The notes under the pieces are model-generated. The model searched no databases and was not told where the DNA came from. It worked only from the letters and a program-made list of their open reading frames with translations. The position numbers and the translations under genes were made by a program. This document shows positions 52,129 through 60,242 of a stretch of DNA of 64,000 bases, in pieces. How positions within the stretch are numbered: the first letter of the stretch is position 1; each line of letters begins with the position of its first letter. Source of the DNA: Photobacterium sp. DA100 (GTDB taxonomy: Bacteria; Pseudomonadota; Gammaproteobacteria; Enterobacterales; Vibrionaceae); contig NZ_CP119423.1 of assembly GCF_029223585.1 (NCBI RefSeq), positions 2,418,001-2,482,000 of the forward strand, read 5' to 3'.

Positions 52129-52833
52129 TCAGAGAAACCTACGAGGATCTCTGATACTGAGATCAACCCCATCCAACTGCTCTGACAGTTGCTGGAGATC
52201 TACGATGTTAATCTTGCCGCGGTGAAGCTGAACAAGTTGCGCTCGTTCAAGTTGCTTCATCACCTCATTCACGCGTTGTCTGGCAATGCCGGTCATGTCA
52301 CTCAGTTGCTGCTGTGAGATGACAATTTCATTGTGTGCCCCTCGCCGCTCCAAGTGGACAAGGATCTCTAGCAACAGATATATCACCCGCACCGCCATAC
52401 TCTCACTGTTAATTAACTGACTCTGCAGCCACTTATCCCGAGATTCAAACGTAAGCGAATAGAACCATTTATACACTTCAGAATGCGTTAAACTCACCTC
52501 CCTTAACCTGTCATTACTGAAATTAATAACGCGGCAAGGCTCCAGCTCAATAAATACGAATGACGACAGTGTTGAGGCTTGGTCAATATAATTACCAAAC
52601 CACCCACCTTGACCGATAAGAATGCAGTTTGCTGTTTTTAAGTTGGGGGTTTGAATACAAACAGCCAGCGTCCCCTGTTCTAGAAAGTTAACCCCTTGGT
52701 TTACAAGGCTAGAGTTGTCCAGATCTCTTTCCATAATGTGCTTTCGTTTGGCTAATTTCATCAACGCCTGTTTAAGGCCAGGGGATAGTTCTGTCGTCCA
52801 TCTAAGCTCTTGACTGCTGACCCTTTTGTTCAT
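52129..52833 (-). CDS. Crp/Fnr-family transcriptional regulator
   Basis: 234 residues. A cNMP-binding-like beta-roll (about 30-130) is followed by a C-terminal Crp-type helix-turn-helix, VISQQQLSDMTGIARQRVNE near 170-189. The N-terminal cysteine set of FNR is missing and the cAMP-binding residues are not evident, so it probably senses something else. It lies upstream of the lipoprotein genes on the same strand and next to an NrfG-like gene; no target can be assigned. An AGGTAGTC ribosome region precedes the ATG. Confidence 0.82.
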   Translation of the reverse strand: MNKRVSSQELRWTTELSPGLKQALMKLAKRKHIMERDLDNSSLVNQGVNFLEQGTLAVCIQTPNLKTANCILIGQGGWFGNYIDQASTLSSFVFIELEPCRVINFSNDRLREVSLTHSEVYKWFYSLTFESRDKWLQSQLINSESMAVRVIYLLLEILVHLERRGAHNEIVISQQQLSDMTGIARQRVNEVMKQLERAQLVQLHRGKINIVDLQQLSEQLDGVDLSIRDPRRFL

Positions 52834-53185
52834 GACTACCTGATCGCTAATTACTGTTATTGAAGTATAGCCACCCTATCGCACCGGTGATGGCCACTGT
52901 CAATTAAAGCTCTCGTTCCCTAACAGGGTAAGTAGTATAAGAGTAACTCTGGCTGATAAGTATCCGCTAGCGGACACTTCTTCGAATTAAGGTATATTTC
53001 GGATTATCGGATATTAAACTGACATTCTATACCACGCCGATCTTGTAACTTGAAATACCAGCTGGCGACTTAACCTGCAGCAGGTAATCGAGGTATGACG
53101 CCCAAGATACAACGGTTACTATGATCATATGCCTGCCTTGCAGGGGGCCATGGATGAAATTCATGGACCCCAGAGCGCCATTCGC
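52834..53185. other. Gap upstream of the Crp/Fnr-type gene
   Basis: 352 bases without a gene. A hairpin GGGGCCATG/CATGGACCCC-like (about 53143-53172) lies 14 bases past the NrfG-like stop and may end that gene; its T run is poor. Confidence 0.4.
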
Positions 53186-53860
53186 TTACGGCGCGATAAA
53201 ACTCTTCGCCCGGTTGATTGCATTGATAATCTCAACCCGGTCCAGATCCGTCCGCTCGGTATCGAGCACTTGCTGCCAGGTATCGATGGCTTTCTGGTAG
53301 CGGGCATTGAGGAAATAGTCAGAGGCCAGCAACATCAGGGCTGAAATATTATTTTTATCCAACGCCAAGGCCTGTTCCAGCCAAGCCTGACTTTGCGGCG
53401 TGAAGTGCTGCTTTTCCTGATAATAGCTTGCTGTTGCCATTGCCGAGTAGATATTCGACTGCGGTTCAGGCGCAAGCCTTAACGCATACAGAAATGCAGT
53501 CCCGGCATTCTCAAACTCGCTGCTATACATATAGGCGTTACCCAACGCATACCAAAGCTCGCCATTTTGCGTGTCTTCACGCAGCTTATCCTGTATTTCT
53601 TTGATTTGCTTCTGATTCAACTCAGAAGCACTCATCAGCATTTCTTCAGGCACTGGTTGAGGGGATTCTGCACGCCGTATGGTATTTTGGGGTTCATGGC
53701 CCAAGAAGGCATAGCTGGTTACGGAGAGCACCGCCAGTAGCGCAACAATCATCAGCGATGCCGGCGTCGCCTTACGGTTGTATCGATACGAATGACCAAT
53801 AATCAATGCACAAGCCATGATTAGCAACAGTAGGAAAAACAATCCTTGGTAATTCAGCAT
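53186..53860 (-). CDS. nrfG: NrfG/CcmI-like TPR protein
   Basis: 224 residues. Two N-terminal membrane helices (5-22 and 33-52) anchor a periplasmic tetratricopeptide domain (about 80-224). ELWYALGNAYMYSSEFENAG near 101-120 and ALMLLASDYFLNARYQKAID near 174-193 are clear TPR units. In cytochrome c maturation NrfG and the CcmI tail hold apocytochrome for the lyase. The rest of the nrf lyase set is 19 kb to the left, so assignment to NrfA maturation is likely but not certain. Confidence 0.72.
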   Translation of the reverse strand: MLNYQGLFFLLLLIMACALIIGHSYRYNRKATPASLMIVALLAVLSVTSYAFLGHEPQNTIRRAESPQPVPEEMLMSASELNQKQIKEIQDKLREDTQNGELWYALGNAYMYSSEFENAGTAFLYALRLAPEPQSNIYSAMATASYYQEKQHFTPQSQAWLEQALALDKNNISALMLLASDYFLNARYQKAIDTWQQVLDTERTDLDRVEIINAINRAKSFIAP

Positions 53861-53952
53861 TCCCGAAAATCCATATAACGTAATTGAAATACCAGTTTAC
53901 CAGAGCCTTGTAACGGCACCTGAAAAGAATGTCGGATATTTAGCCCAGATCA

Positions 53953-53988
53953 AATCAAAAAAGGCAGCGCCACTGCGCTGCCTTTGTA
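53953..53988 (-). terminator. Terminator of the glutaredoxin gene
   Basis: An 11-base perfect stem, AAAGGCAGCGC/GCGCTGCCTTT, with a CACT loop is followed on the minus strand by TTTTGATTTG. Confidence 0.85.
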
Positions 53989-54022
53989 TTGCCTAAATGA
54001 TTGAGCAGAATGCCCGTTGAGC

Positions 54023-54331
54023 TTACAGCTCAAAATCACCAAACGCATCGTTTTCTACCTGACGCTCGAGGAAAGCAACCAAGTCATTGTGGCCACCGAT
54101 ATATTGGCCATCCAGAATGATTTGCGGAACCGTGCGTACCTGATTACCTGTTTGCTGCTCGATAAAATCAACCATAGTTGTTTTGGCAAGATCAGTCCCC
54201 AAGACCAAGGTAGTGTACTCAGTACCACGCTCGTCCAAAATAGCCTTTGCTTTTACACAATATGGGCAGTTTGGCTGGGTGATCACCAAGTTCTGGTAGC
54301 CAGCAAGTTGCTCCATCGTCATATCAGACAT
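54023..54331 (-). CDS. Dithiol glutaredoxin
   Basis: 102-residue glutaredoxin. The active site NCPYCVKAK is near residues 21-29, followed by the cis-Pro region RTVPQIILDGQYIGGHNDL (66-84). This is a classic glutathione-dependent dithiol reductant. It is a single gene with its own terminator. Contrast the CPFS protein at 49186. Confidence 0.9.
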   Translation of the reverse strand: MSDMTMEQLAGYQNLVITQPNCPYCVKAKAILDERGTEYTTLVLGTDLAKTTMVDFIEQQTGNQVRTVPQIILDGQYIGGHNDLVAFLERQVENDAFGDFEL

Positions 54332-54417
54332 GTTTACTTTCTCATTCCGGTGTTATGTAGTGGCTAAGACTAAAACATCGCTGATACCGCTGACAAGTAC
54401 TCACGCCGCAACAAAGT

Positions 54418-55503
54418 TCACTCGCTGGCAATTTGCACAGGAATGCGGCGCCGGCCAAAGCTTTTCTGGATCAGCTTAAAACGTCCGGCGAGTTGATAGC
54501 CACAATACGTACACTCTCCCTGATCGGTGAGGTGGCTGTCTCCGAGTTGATACCAGTTTCTGGTCAGGACATTCTGGCCACAGCCCGGGCAATAGGTACT
54601 GTCTCCTTCGACATCAAAAATATTCCCTACATAGGCATAGTGTAAACCGTTGGCTATTGCTATCTCGCGCGCTTTTTTCACCGTCTCGGGAGGAGTAGGC
54701 TGTTTGTCCATCATTTTGAAGTCTGGATGAAACGCACTGAAGTGTACCGGTACATCAGGGCCGAGGTTGTCATGTACCCAGCAGGTCAGCGCCTCTATCT
54801 CCTGTGGACTGTCGTTTTCGTCGGGGATCAACAAGGTGGTAATTTCAAACCACACATCGGTTTCGTGGCGCAAGTAGAGCAAGGTGTCGAGTACAGGAGC
54901 GAGATGGCCGCTGCATATTTTATGGTAAAAGCGCTCCGTAAAGGCCTTCAGGTCAATATTCGCCGCATCCATGTAGCGGTAAAACTCAACTCGTGGCTTT
55001 TCGCAGATATAACCGGCACTGACAGCAACACTGTGTATCCCCAGCTCTCGGCAGGCCTGTGCGGCATCAACCGCATACTCCATGAAGATCACCGGGTCGT
55101 TATAGGTAAAGGCAATACTGTCACACCCATACCGCTGAGCAGCCAAAGCCAGTTGATCAGGCATGGCTGTGGAACACAAGGTATCTATCTGGCGGGACTT
55201 GCTGATATTCCAGTTCTGGCAGAACTTACAGCCAAGGTTACACCCGGCAGTACCGAATGACAGCACCGAACTCCCCGGGTAAAAGTGATTGAGCGGTTTT
55301 TTCTCAATCGGATCGATACAAAACCCGCTGGAGCGACCGTAACTGGTCAGCACGATTTTGCCTTCATGGGCTTGCCTGACAAAGCACGCCCCTCGCTTCC
55401 CCTCTCGCAACCGACACTGCCGGGGGCAAAGGTCGCACACCACCCTACCGTCATCAAGCCGATGCCAGTATTTTGTTGGATAGAATTCAGGAGGTTGAGG
55501 CAT
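54418..55503 (-). CDS. AmmeMemoRadiSam system radical SAM enzyme
   Basis: 361-residue radical SAM protein. The N-terminal cysteine group CDLCPRQCRLREGKRGAC is followed by the iron-sulfur motif CNLGCKFC (in FGTAGCNLGCKFCQNW) near residues 88-95. A C-terminal zinc-ribbon has YCPGCG and CTYCG. It belongs to the PflA-like group always found with Memo and AMMECR1 genes, whose product is unknown. It is divergent from those two genes, which start 143 bases away. The ATG at 55503 follows AGGGTG; an earlier start at 55542 is less likely. Confidence 0.9.
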   Translation of the reverse strand: MPQPPEFYPTKYWHRLDDGRVVCDLCPRQCRLREGKRGACFVRQAHEGKIVLTSYGRSSGFCIDPIEKKPLNHFYPGSSVLSFGTAGCNLGCKFCQNWNISKSRQIDTLCSTAMPDQLALAAQRYGCDSIAFTYNDPVIFMEYAVDAAQACRELGIHSVAVSAGYICEKPRVEFYRYMDAANIDLKAFTERFYHKICSGHLAPVLDTLLYLRHETDVWFEITTLLIPDENDSPQEIEALTCWVHDNLGPDVPVHFSAFHPDFKMMDKQPTPPETVKKAREIAIANGLHYAYVGNIFDVEGDSTYCPGCGQNVLTRNWYQLGDSHLTDQGECTYCGYQLAGRFKLIQKSFGRRRIPVQIASE

Positions 55504-55646
55504 GGTCGTCACCCTAGCGGTTATTGATTTTGAACAGAACACATTGATGTAGCTCTAATTTCTGACACCGTGAGATCATTTACAGGTATTTATTCCTATA
55601 CTTAAGATTAGTCCAGATCTTTAGACTGTATACTGGTAGGTAGCCT

Positions 55647-56435
55647 ATGAACACACGTCCACCAGCCGTTGCAGGCCAGTTCTATTCCCGCTCTGCGGCT
55701 ACCCTGAAAACACAAATGGATAAATGGCTTAAGGTTTGCCAACATGCAACCCCGATCCGAGCCATTATAGTGCCCCACGCCGGGTATATGTTTTCGGGCA
55801 GCGTCGCCGCAGAAGCCTACCGTTACCTGCTACCAGAAGCCGAACGTATCCGCCGGGTGATCCTTATTGGCCCCAGCCATCGCTACTATTTCCAAGGCTG
55901 CGCCATACCCGCGGCGGATTATTTTGAAACACCGTTAGGTCAAGTCAAAATCGACACACAATTGGTTGAAAAACTGAAGGAAATAGAAGATATTGAAGTA
56001 TCGGATCAGGTTCATGCCCTAGAGCACTGCCTCGAAGTGCAATTGCCTTTCCTGCAGTCATGTTTACATGACTTCACCCTGTTACCGCTCTTAACCAGTA
56101 ATGTAAGCCCAACGAAAGTCGCCAAGCTCATTGATACCCTTTGGCAAGGTGACGATTGTCTACTCGTTGTCAGTAGTGATTTGAGTCACTTCCACTCCTA
56201 TGCGGAAGCCCAGCGTATTGACAGCCAGACCTGCAAGATGATTGACAACTACGAGCCAACTCTCGCTCCTGAGCAAGCTTGTGGTTCAACAGGCATTAAT
56301 ACATTGCTATTGCTAGCCAAACAAAGGGGATACACACTTACTCGTAAAACACTAATAAACTCTGGCGACACTGACGCCGGAGATAAGGAGAGAGTCGTAG
56401 GATATGTCAGCTATCTCGTTTCAGAACCTCAATAA
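55647..56435 (+). CDS. AmmeMemoRadiSam system protein B (Memo family)
   Basis: 262-residue protein of the Memo family, structurally related to extradiol dioxygenases. Metal-binding histidines lie in IVPHAGYMFSGSVAAEAY near residues 41-58, GPSHRYYF near 75-82 and SSDLSHFH near 182-189; EHCLEVQLPFLQ is conserved. The biochemical role in bacteria is unknown. Its end overlaps the AMMECR1 gene by 32 bases, indicating translational coupling. Confidence 0.93.
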   Translation: MNTRPPAVAGQFYSRSAATLKTQMDKWLKVCQHATPIRAIIVPHAGYMFSGSVAAEAYRYLLPEAERIRRVILIGPSHRYYFQGCAIPAADYFETPLGQVKIDTQLVEKLKEIEDIEVSDQVHALEHCLEVQLPFLQSCLHDFTLLPLLTSNVSPTKVAKLIDTLWQGDDCLLVVSSDLSHFHSYAEAQRIDSQTCKMIDNYEPTLAPEQACGSTGINTLLLLAKQRGYTLTRKTLINSGDTDAGDKERVVGYVSYLVSEPQ

Positions 56436-56994
56436 AGGTGAGCTAACCCAACTTTTGGATGTGGCTCGTGATGCCATTCGTGGCCACTTCTCTGATGATC
56501 TTCCCCAGCCTCCACAGCTTGATTTATATAGCAAGAAACTACTTCAGCCCGGAGCCTGCTTTGTTACCCTTACCGTAAATGGTCAGCTTCAAGGGTGCCT
56601 GGGCACCACTGTCGCACACTCTCCACTGGTAATGGAAGTACACAACAAAGCCCGAGCAAGTGCCTATCAAGACCGCCGATTTATGCCGCTGGTCGAAGAA
56701 CAACTTGATGACTTGATGGTGGAAGTCTCGGTTCTTTCCCAACCAGAAGATCTCGCTGTCGACTCTGAGCAAGCACTCGTTGACTATCTGGACAATAACA
56801 AAGTCGGCGTTATCCTGTCGGATAATCATCGCCAAGCTTTGTTCTTGCCACAAGTTTGGGAGCAACTGCCAAATCCCAAAGACTTCATCCGCCAACTGAA
56901 ATTAAAAGCCGGCTGGAACAGCGTTTACTGGTCTCCATCGATGAAAGTGCAGGTGTTCAAAGTCAATAGTATCAGTGGTAAGTATTACTACTAG
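56404..56994 (+). CDS. AmmeMemoRadiSam system protein A (AMMECR1 family)
   Basis: 196-residue AMMECR1-domain protein. The hallmark is CFVTLTVNGQLQGCLGT near residues 51-67, where LQGCLG stands for the usual LRGCIG, plus ARASAYQDRRF near 80-90 and VEVSVLSQPEDL near 103-114. Human AMMECR1 is linked to a developmental syndrome, but no activity is proven in any organism. It starts inside the 3' end of the Memo gene. Confidence 0.93.
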   Translation: MSAISFQNLNKGELTQLLDVARDAIRGHFSDDLPQPPQLDLYSKKLLQPGACFVTLTVNGQLQGCLGTTVAHSPLVMEVHNKARASAYQDRRFMPLVEEQLDDLMVEVSVLSQPEDLAVDSEQALVDYLDNNKVGVILSDNHRQALFLPQVWEQLPNPKDFIRQLKLKAGWNSVYWSPSMKVQVFKVNSISGKYYY

Positions 56995-57038
56995 GCTATT
57001 GGTTAATAGCGATGAGAGATTGTCACTTCCGCCCCAAT

Positions 57039-57072
57039 TAACAACGCCCCTTTTGAGGGGCGTTGTATATCG
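57039..57072. terminator. Terminator between AMMECR1 and the DUF3541-like gene
   Basis: A ten-base perfect stem, ACAACGCCCC/GGGGCGTTGT, with a TTTTGA loop lies between the converging genes. The stem repeats those at 38330 and 46134. Confidence 0.8.
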
Positions 57073-57095
57073 AATTCGTTTTAATTCGCTAGGTA

Positions 57096-58256
57096 TTACT
57101 TGGTAATCAAGCCATAGGGTTTGCCGGTGAAGATCTCCGGCTGTTTCTGAATCGTTGGGACAGCATGGGTTCCTTGCCAATCCAGTAGCATTATCGCGAG
57201 CACATTACGGTGTTCGCCATCGAGTAAATCCGTACTACCGTTTACCGCCGGGACTATACCCGCTTGGCGGTTCAAAGCACGCTGTATTGTCCTGCGGGTC
57301 TTTTCAACCACGGGGTCGTCTTCCAACCCGGCCAACAGGAAATTGATCCCAACCTCGGCGATCACATCCTCTTTCGAACGTTCAAGGATGGTATCGATAT
57401 TGGCTCGGTAATAATCATAGATCCATTGATAGTCAGACTCTTTTATCGGATGCTGATAATACTCTGTTGCGGCAAAAACGATATGAGTTAGGCCGTAAAC
57501 CTTATTCATGAACTGTTGATCACTAAGCTTGTTATCTTGGCTGTCGGGGTAGGTTTCTTTGAAGGCTGCAATAAAGTCATCAATCACATCCTGCTCCCCT
57601 AACTGGCGCAGCCAATACACCTGGTTAGCCAATTGAGCAGCCCACGCCCTTATCATTTCAGGATCCGTCGCATACTGTTTGAAGTCATAGCGGCGGATCA
57701 CTTCGCGCAGCTTTACATCTTCACGATGCTTAAGACCATATTCATTGGCTCTGGCCATCGAACCCAACAGATCAACCCCGAGGTAAAAATATTCCGGTTT
57801 GTCTTTTGTCGCTTCGTATCGCAAGTCGCTGCGAACATCTTGTTTGTGATCATAGCGAGCGAGGCGTTTAACTGAATAGGCGGTAATTTGTTCAGGGGTG
57901 TGCACTTCGGTAGCGAAGTAATTCAACCGACTGGCCACACGCGCCATGTCAGACCATATCGCAGCTTGGTATTTGGGATCTTGCGTCTGGCGATACATCC
58001 GCAGGCCATAATGGCCCATTTTAAAGGCAGGAAGGGTAAAGAGCTGGCTTTCGTAGGTTTGGCGAATTCGCTCCGCATCTTGCTGGTAGCTCACTTGCCC
58101 GTCGTTGGAAACGGCATTGGAGCCGTCAGCACGAGCAGTCGGCCCATGCTCGGCCAGGGAGTGAACATCAGCCCATATCACTGGCGATGTGGCCATCGCC
58201 CCAGCTATCAGCGTAAAGGCGGCTGCCCTGTGTAATCTACTGCTACCCCATCCCAT
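57096..58256 (-). CDS. Exported helical protein, DUF3541-like
   Basis: 386 residues with a signal peptide (1-30, cleavage near VIWADV). The remainder is predicted mostly helical, with repeated Tyr-rich segments such as YFYLGVDLLGSMARANEYGL near 157-176. I believe it is the Vibrionaceae DUF3541 family, but recall is uncertain and no function is known. The ATG at 58256 is preceded by GGGAG at six bases; a start six codons earlier lacks a site. It is probably monocistronic. Confidence 0.65.
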   Translation of the reverse strand: MGWGSSRLHRAAAFTLIAGAMATSPVIWADVHSLAEHGPTARADGSNAVSNDGQVSYQQDAERIRQTYESQLFTLPAFKMGHYGLRMYRQTQDPKYQAAIWSDMARVASRLNYFATEVHTPEQITAYSVKRLARYDHKQDVRSDLRYEATKDKPEYFYLGVDLLGSMARANEYGLKHREDVKLREVIRRYDFKQYATDPEMIRAWAAQLANQVYWLRQLGEQDVIDDFIAAFKETYPDSQDNKLSDQQFMNKVYGLTHIVFAATEYYQHPIKESDYQWIYDYYRANIDTILERSKEDVIAEVGINFLLAGLEDDPVVEKTRRTIQRALNRQAGIVPAVNGSTDLLDGEHRNVLAIMLLDWQGTHAVPTIQKQPEIFTGKPYGLITK

Positions 58257-58408
58257 TGAAGACTCCCTGCCCATTGCGAAAAATATTTATATCCAGCACG
58301 CTAGCAAAGCATTGGAGCCTTAACGTCAGAAAGGTGTAAATTAATGCTCGCAGCTGTGATCACCATAACAATAGCAAAAAGTAATTGGCCACATGCCGCG
58401 GGCAGGCT

Positions 58409-59014
58409 TTAGCTCATGATCTCCCGAAAGGTTAGGTTAATGCGCGCAGCCGTCGGCCGCCGTGTTTTCGGTACCGTGTGCTGCCAAAAACGCTGCAACT
58501 CTCCCGCCATCACCAGCAGCGAACCACTGGTAAGCAGGTACTCTCTTTTTTCCTTGGTTTGCCGGTGGCGCAAGACAAAACGCCTGGAGGCACCAAGGCT
58601 GACGGAGGCGATGACAGGCTCCGCCCCCAGTTCTGGCTCATTATCCTGATGCCAGCCCATATAATCGTGGCCATTGCGGTACTGGTTCGCCAATACCGAA
58701 TTGAATTTAACATCCAGCAGCGACATTAGTTGCTGGCGGATAGCCTGCAAGGTCGGACTCCAGGGATCAGGCTGCATGGTCAGGCCCGAATAGGTATATA
58801 CCGCATCACCGCACCAAGCCTGCAACCGCGGTTGCAGCACTTCCCGGCCAAACATCCTGATTTTCTGCTGCTGCCAATCCAGCTCCTGGTTGAGTTGTTC
58901 AAAGCATTGCTCAGCCACGCTGCGCTCTAGAAAGTGCGGTTGCCAATACACCCTGCCCTGAGGCAAGGTCTGCCAGACGCCGCCATGGTCACGAAGCCGG
59001 CTAATGGCGTTCAT
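58409..59014 (-). CDS. alkB: AlkB-like Fe(II)/2-oxoglutarate dioxygenase
   Basis: 201-residue dioxygenase of the AlkB family that removes methyl groups from alkylated DNA or RNA bases. The iron-binding HQD motif is in MGWHQDNEPELG near 117-128 (His and Asp), with VISVSLGASRRFVLRHR near 133-149 and the 2-oxoglutarate-binding RINLTFRE near the C-terminus. It resembles the ALKBH2/3-like subgroup. It overlaps the end of the citrate-synthase-family gene by 14 bases. Confidence 0.87.
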   Translation of the reverse strand: MNAISRLRDHGGVWQTLPQGRVYWQPHFLERSVAEQCFEQLNQELDWQQQKIRMFGREVLQPRLQAWCGDAVYTYSGLTMQPDPWSPTLQAIRQQLMSLLDVKFNSVLANQYRNGHDYMGWHQDNEPELGAEPVIASVSLGASRRFVLRHRQTKEKREYLLTSGSLLVMAGELQRFWQHTVPKTRRPTAARINLTFREIMS

Positions 59015-60134
59015 CTATCGGTATCCATTCTTGGTGCTCTGGGCCGATATAGTCAGCACTCGGACGGATAATACGGTTATGATCCCGCTGTTCGAACACG
59101 TGGGCTGCCCACCCAGTCACCCTGCTCATAACAAAAATAGGCGTGAACAATTTGGTTGGTATTCCCATGAAGTGATACGCCGACGCATGGAAAAAATCGG
59201 CGTTACAGAACAAATTCTTCTCTCGCTTCATCACCGCTTCGACCCTGACCGAAATATCATAAAGAACAGGATCATTGGCATCTTTAGCCAACTGTTCTGA
59301 CCATGCTTTGATCAGCGCATTGCGAGGGTCGGACTCGCGATAAATGGCATGGCCAAACCCCATGATCTTCTCTTTTTTCTCCAGCATTGCCATGATGCCT
59401 GATTCCGCTTCATCTGGTGTCTGCCATTGCTCAATCATATCCATAGCAGCCTCATTGGCGCCGCCATGCAAAGGCCCTCTCAAGGTACCGATCGCCGCAC
59501 AGACACACGAGTGGATATCAGACAGGGTCGAGGCACAGACCCGGGCAGCAAACGTCGAGGCATTGAATTCATGCTCGGCATACAGAATCAATGAACAATG
59601 CATTACCTGCTTATGCAAGTCTGACGGCGTCTCGCCCGTGAGCATTTTCAAGAAGTAGCCAGCAATACTGTCTTGATCGCAATAGGTTTCTATCTTCACC
59701 CCGTGGTGACTGTAGCGATACCAGTAGCAGATAATAGCTGGCAACAACGCAAGCAATCTATCGGCTTTATCGTACTCCTCGGTAAAGCCGTGCTCCTGCT
59801 CGAGGTTTCCCAGCATGGAGCACCCCGTGCGCATTACATCCATCGGATGGGTGTCAGCAGGAATTTGCTCCAACACCAACTTCAACGCCAGCGGCAAACC
59901 ACGGTACGAAACCAGCTTGGTTTTGTAAGCGGCAAGCTCAGCGCGGGTTGGCAATTTTCCTTTCAAAAGCAGGTAGGCAACCTCTTCGAACTCAGCATGC
60001 TTGGCCAAGTCAGAGATATCGAAACCTCGGTAAGTTAAGCCTGTGCCGGTCTTGCCAACCGTACAGAGTGCCGTGCTACCGGCCGTTTGGCCGCGCAAGC
60101 CTTCGCCGCCCAGCGGCTTGAGTGAGTCAGGCAT
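59001..60134 (-). CDS. prpC: 2-methylcitrate synthase/citrate synthase
   Basis: About 377-residue citrate-synthase-fold enzyme that condenses propionyl-CoA (or acetyl-CoA) with oxaloacetate. Landmarks are GLTYRGFDISDLAKHAEFEE near 32-51, the catalytic His in LYAEHEFNASTFAAR near 187-201, and GFGHAIYRESDPRNA near 259-273. The N-terminal KPLGGEGLRGQTAGSTALCT is typical of PrpC rather than GltA. No prpB, prpD, acnD or prpF is in the window. The ATG at 60134 follows GGGAGGAG. Confidence 0.9.
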   Translation of the reverse strand: MPDSLKPLGGEGLRGQTAGSTALCTVGKTGTGLTYRGFDISDLAKHAEFEEVAYLLLKGKLPTRAELAAYKTKLVSYRGLPLALKLVLEQIPADTHPMDVMRTGCSMLGNLEQEHGFTEEYDKADRLLALLPAIICYWYRYSHHGVKIETYCDQDSIAGYFLKMLTGETPSDLHKQVMHCSLILYAEHEFNASTFAARVCASTLSDIHSCVCAAIGTLRGPLHGGANEAAMDMIEQWQTPDEAESGIMAMLEKKEKIMGFGHAIYRESDPRNALIKAWSEQLAKDANDPVLYDISVRVEAVMKREKNLFCNADFFHASAYHFMGIPTKLFTPIFVMSRVTGWAAHVFEQRDHNRIIRPSADYIGPEHQEWIPIDERH

Positions 60135-60242
60135 GGAGCTCCTCCCTGTCGAATCATCCTCGTGTCCAAGTGATTTGGGCCTATTCAAAAGCCTAGGCCA
60201 GGAAACACCATAAAACCAATCATGACAGGAGCAATAACGCCT

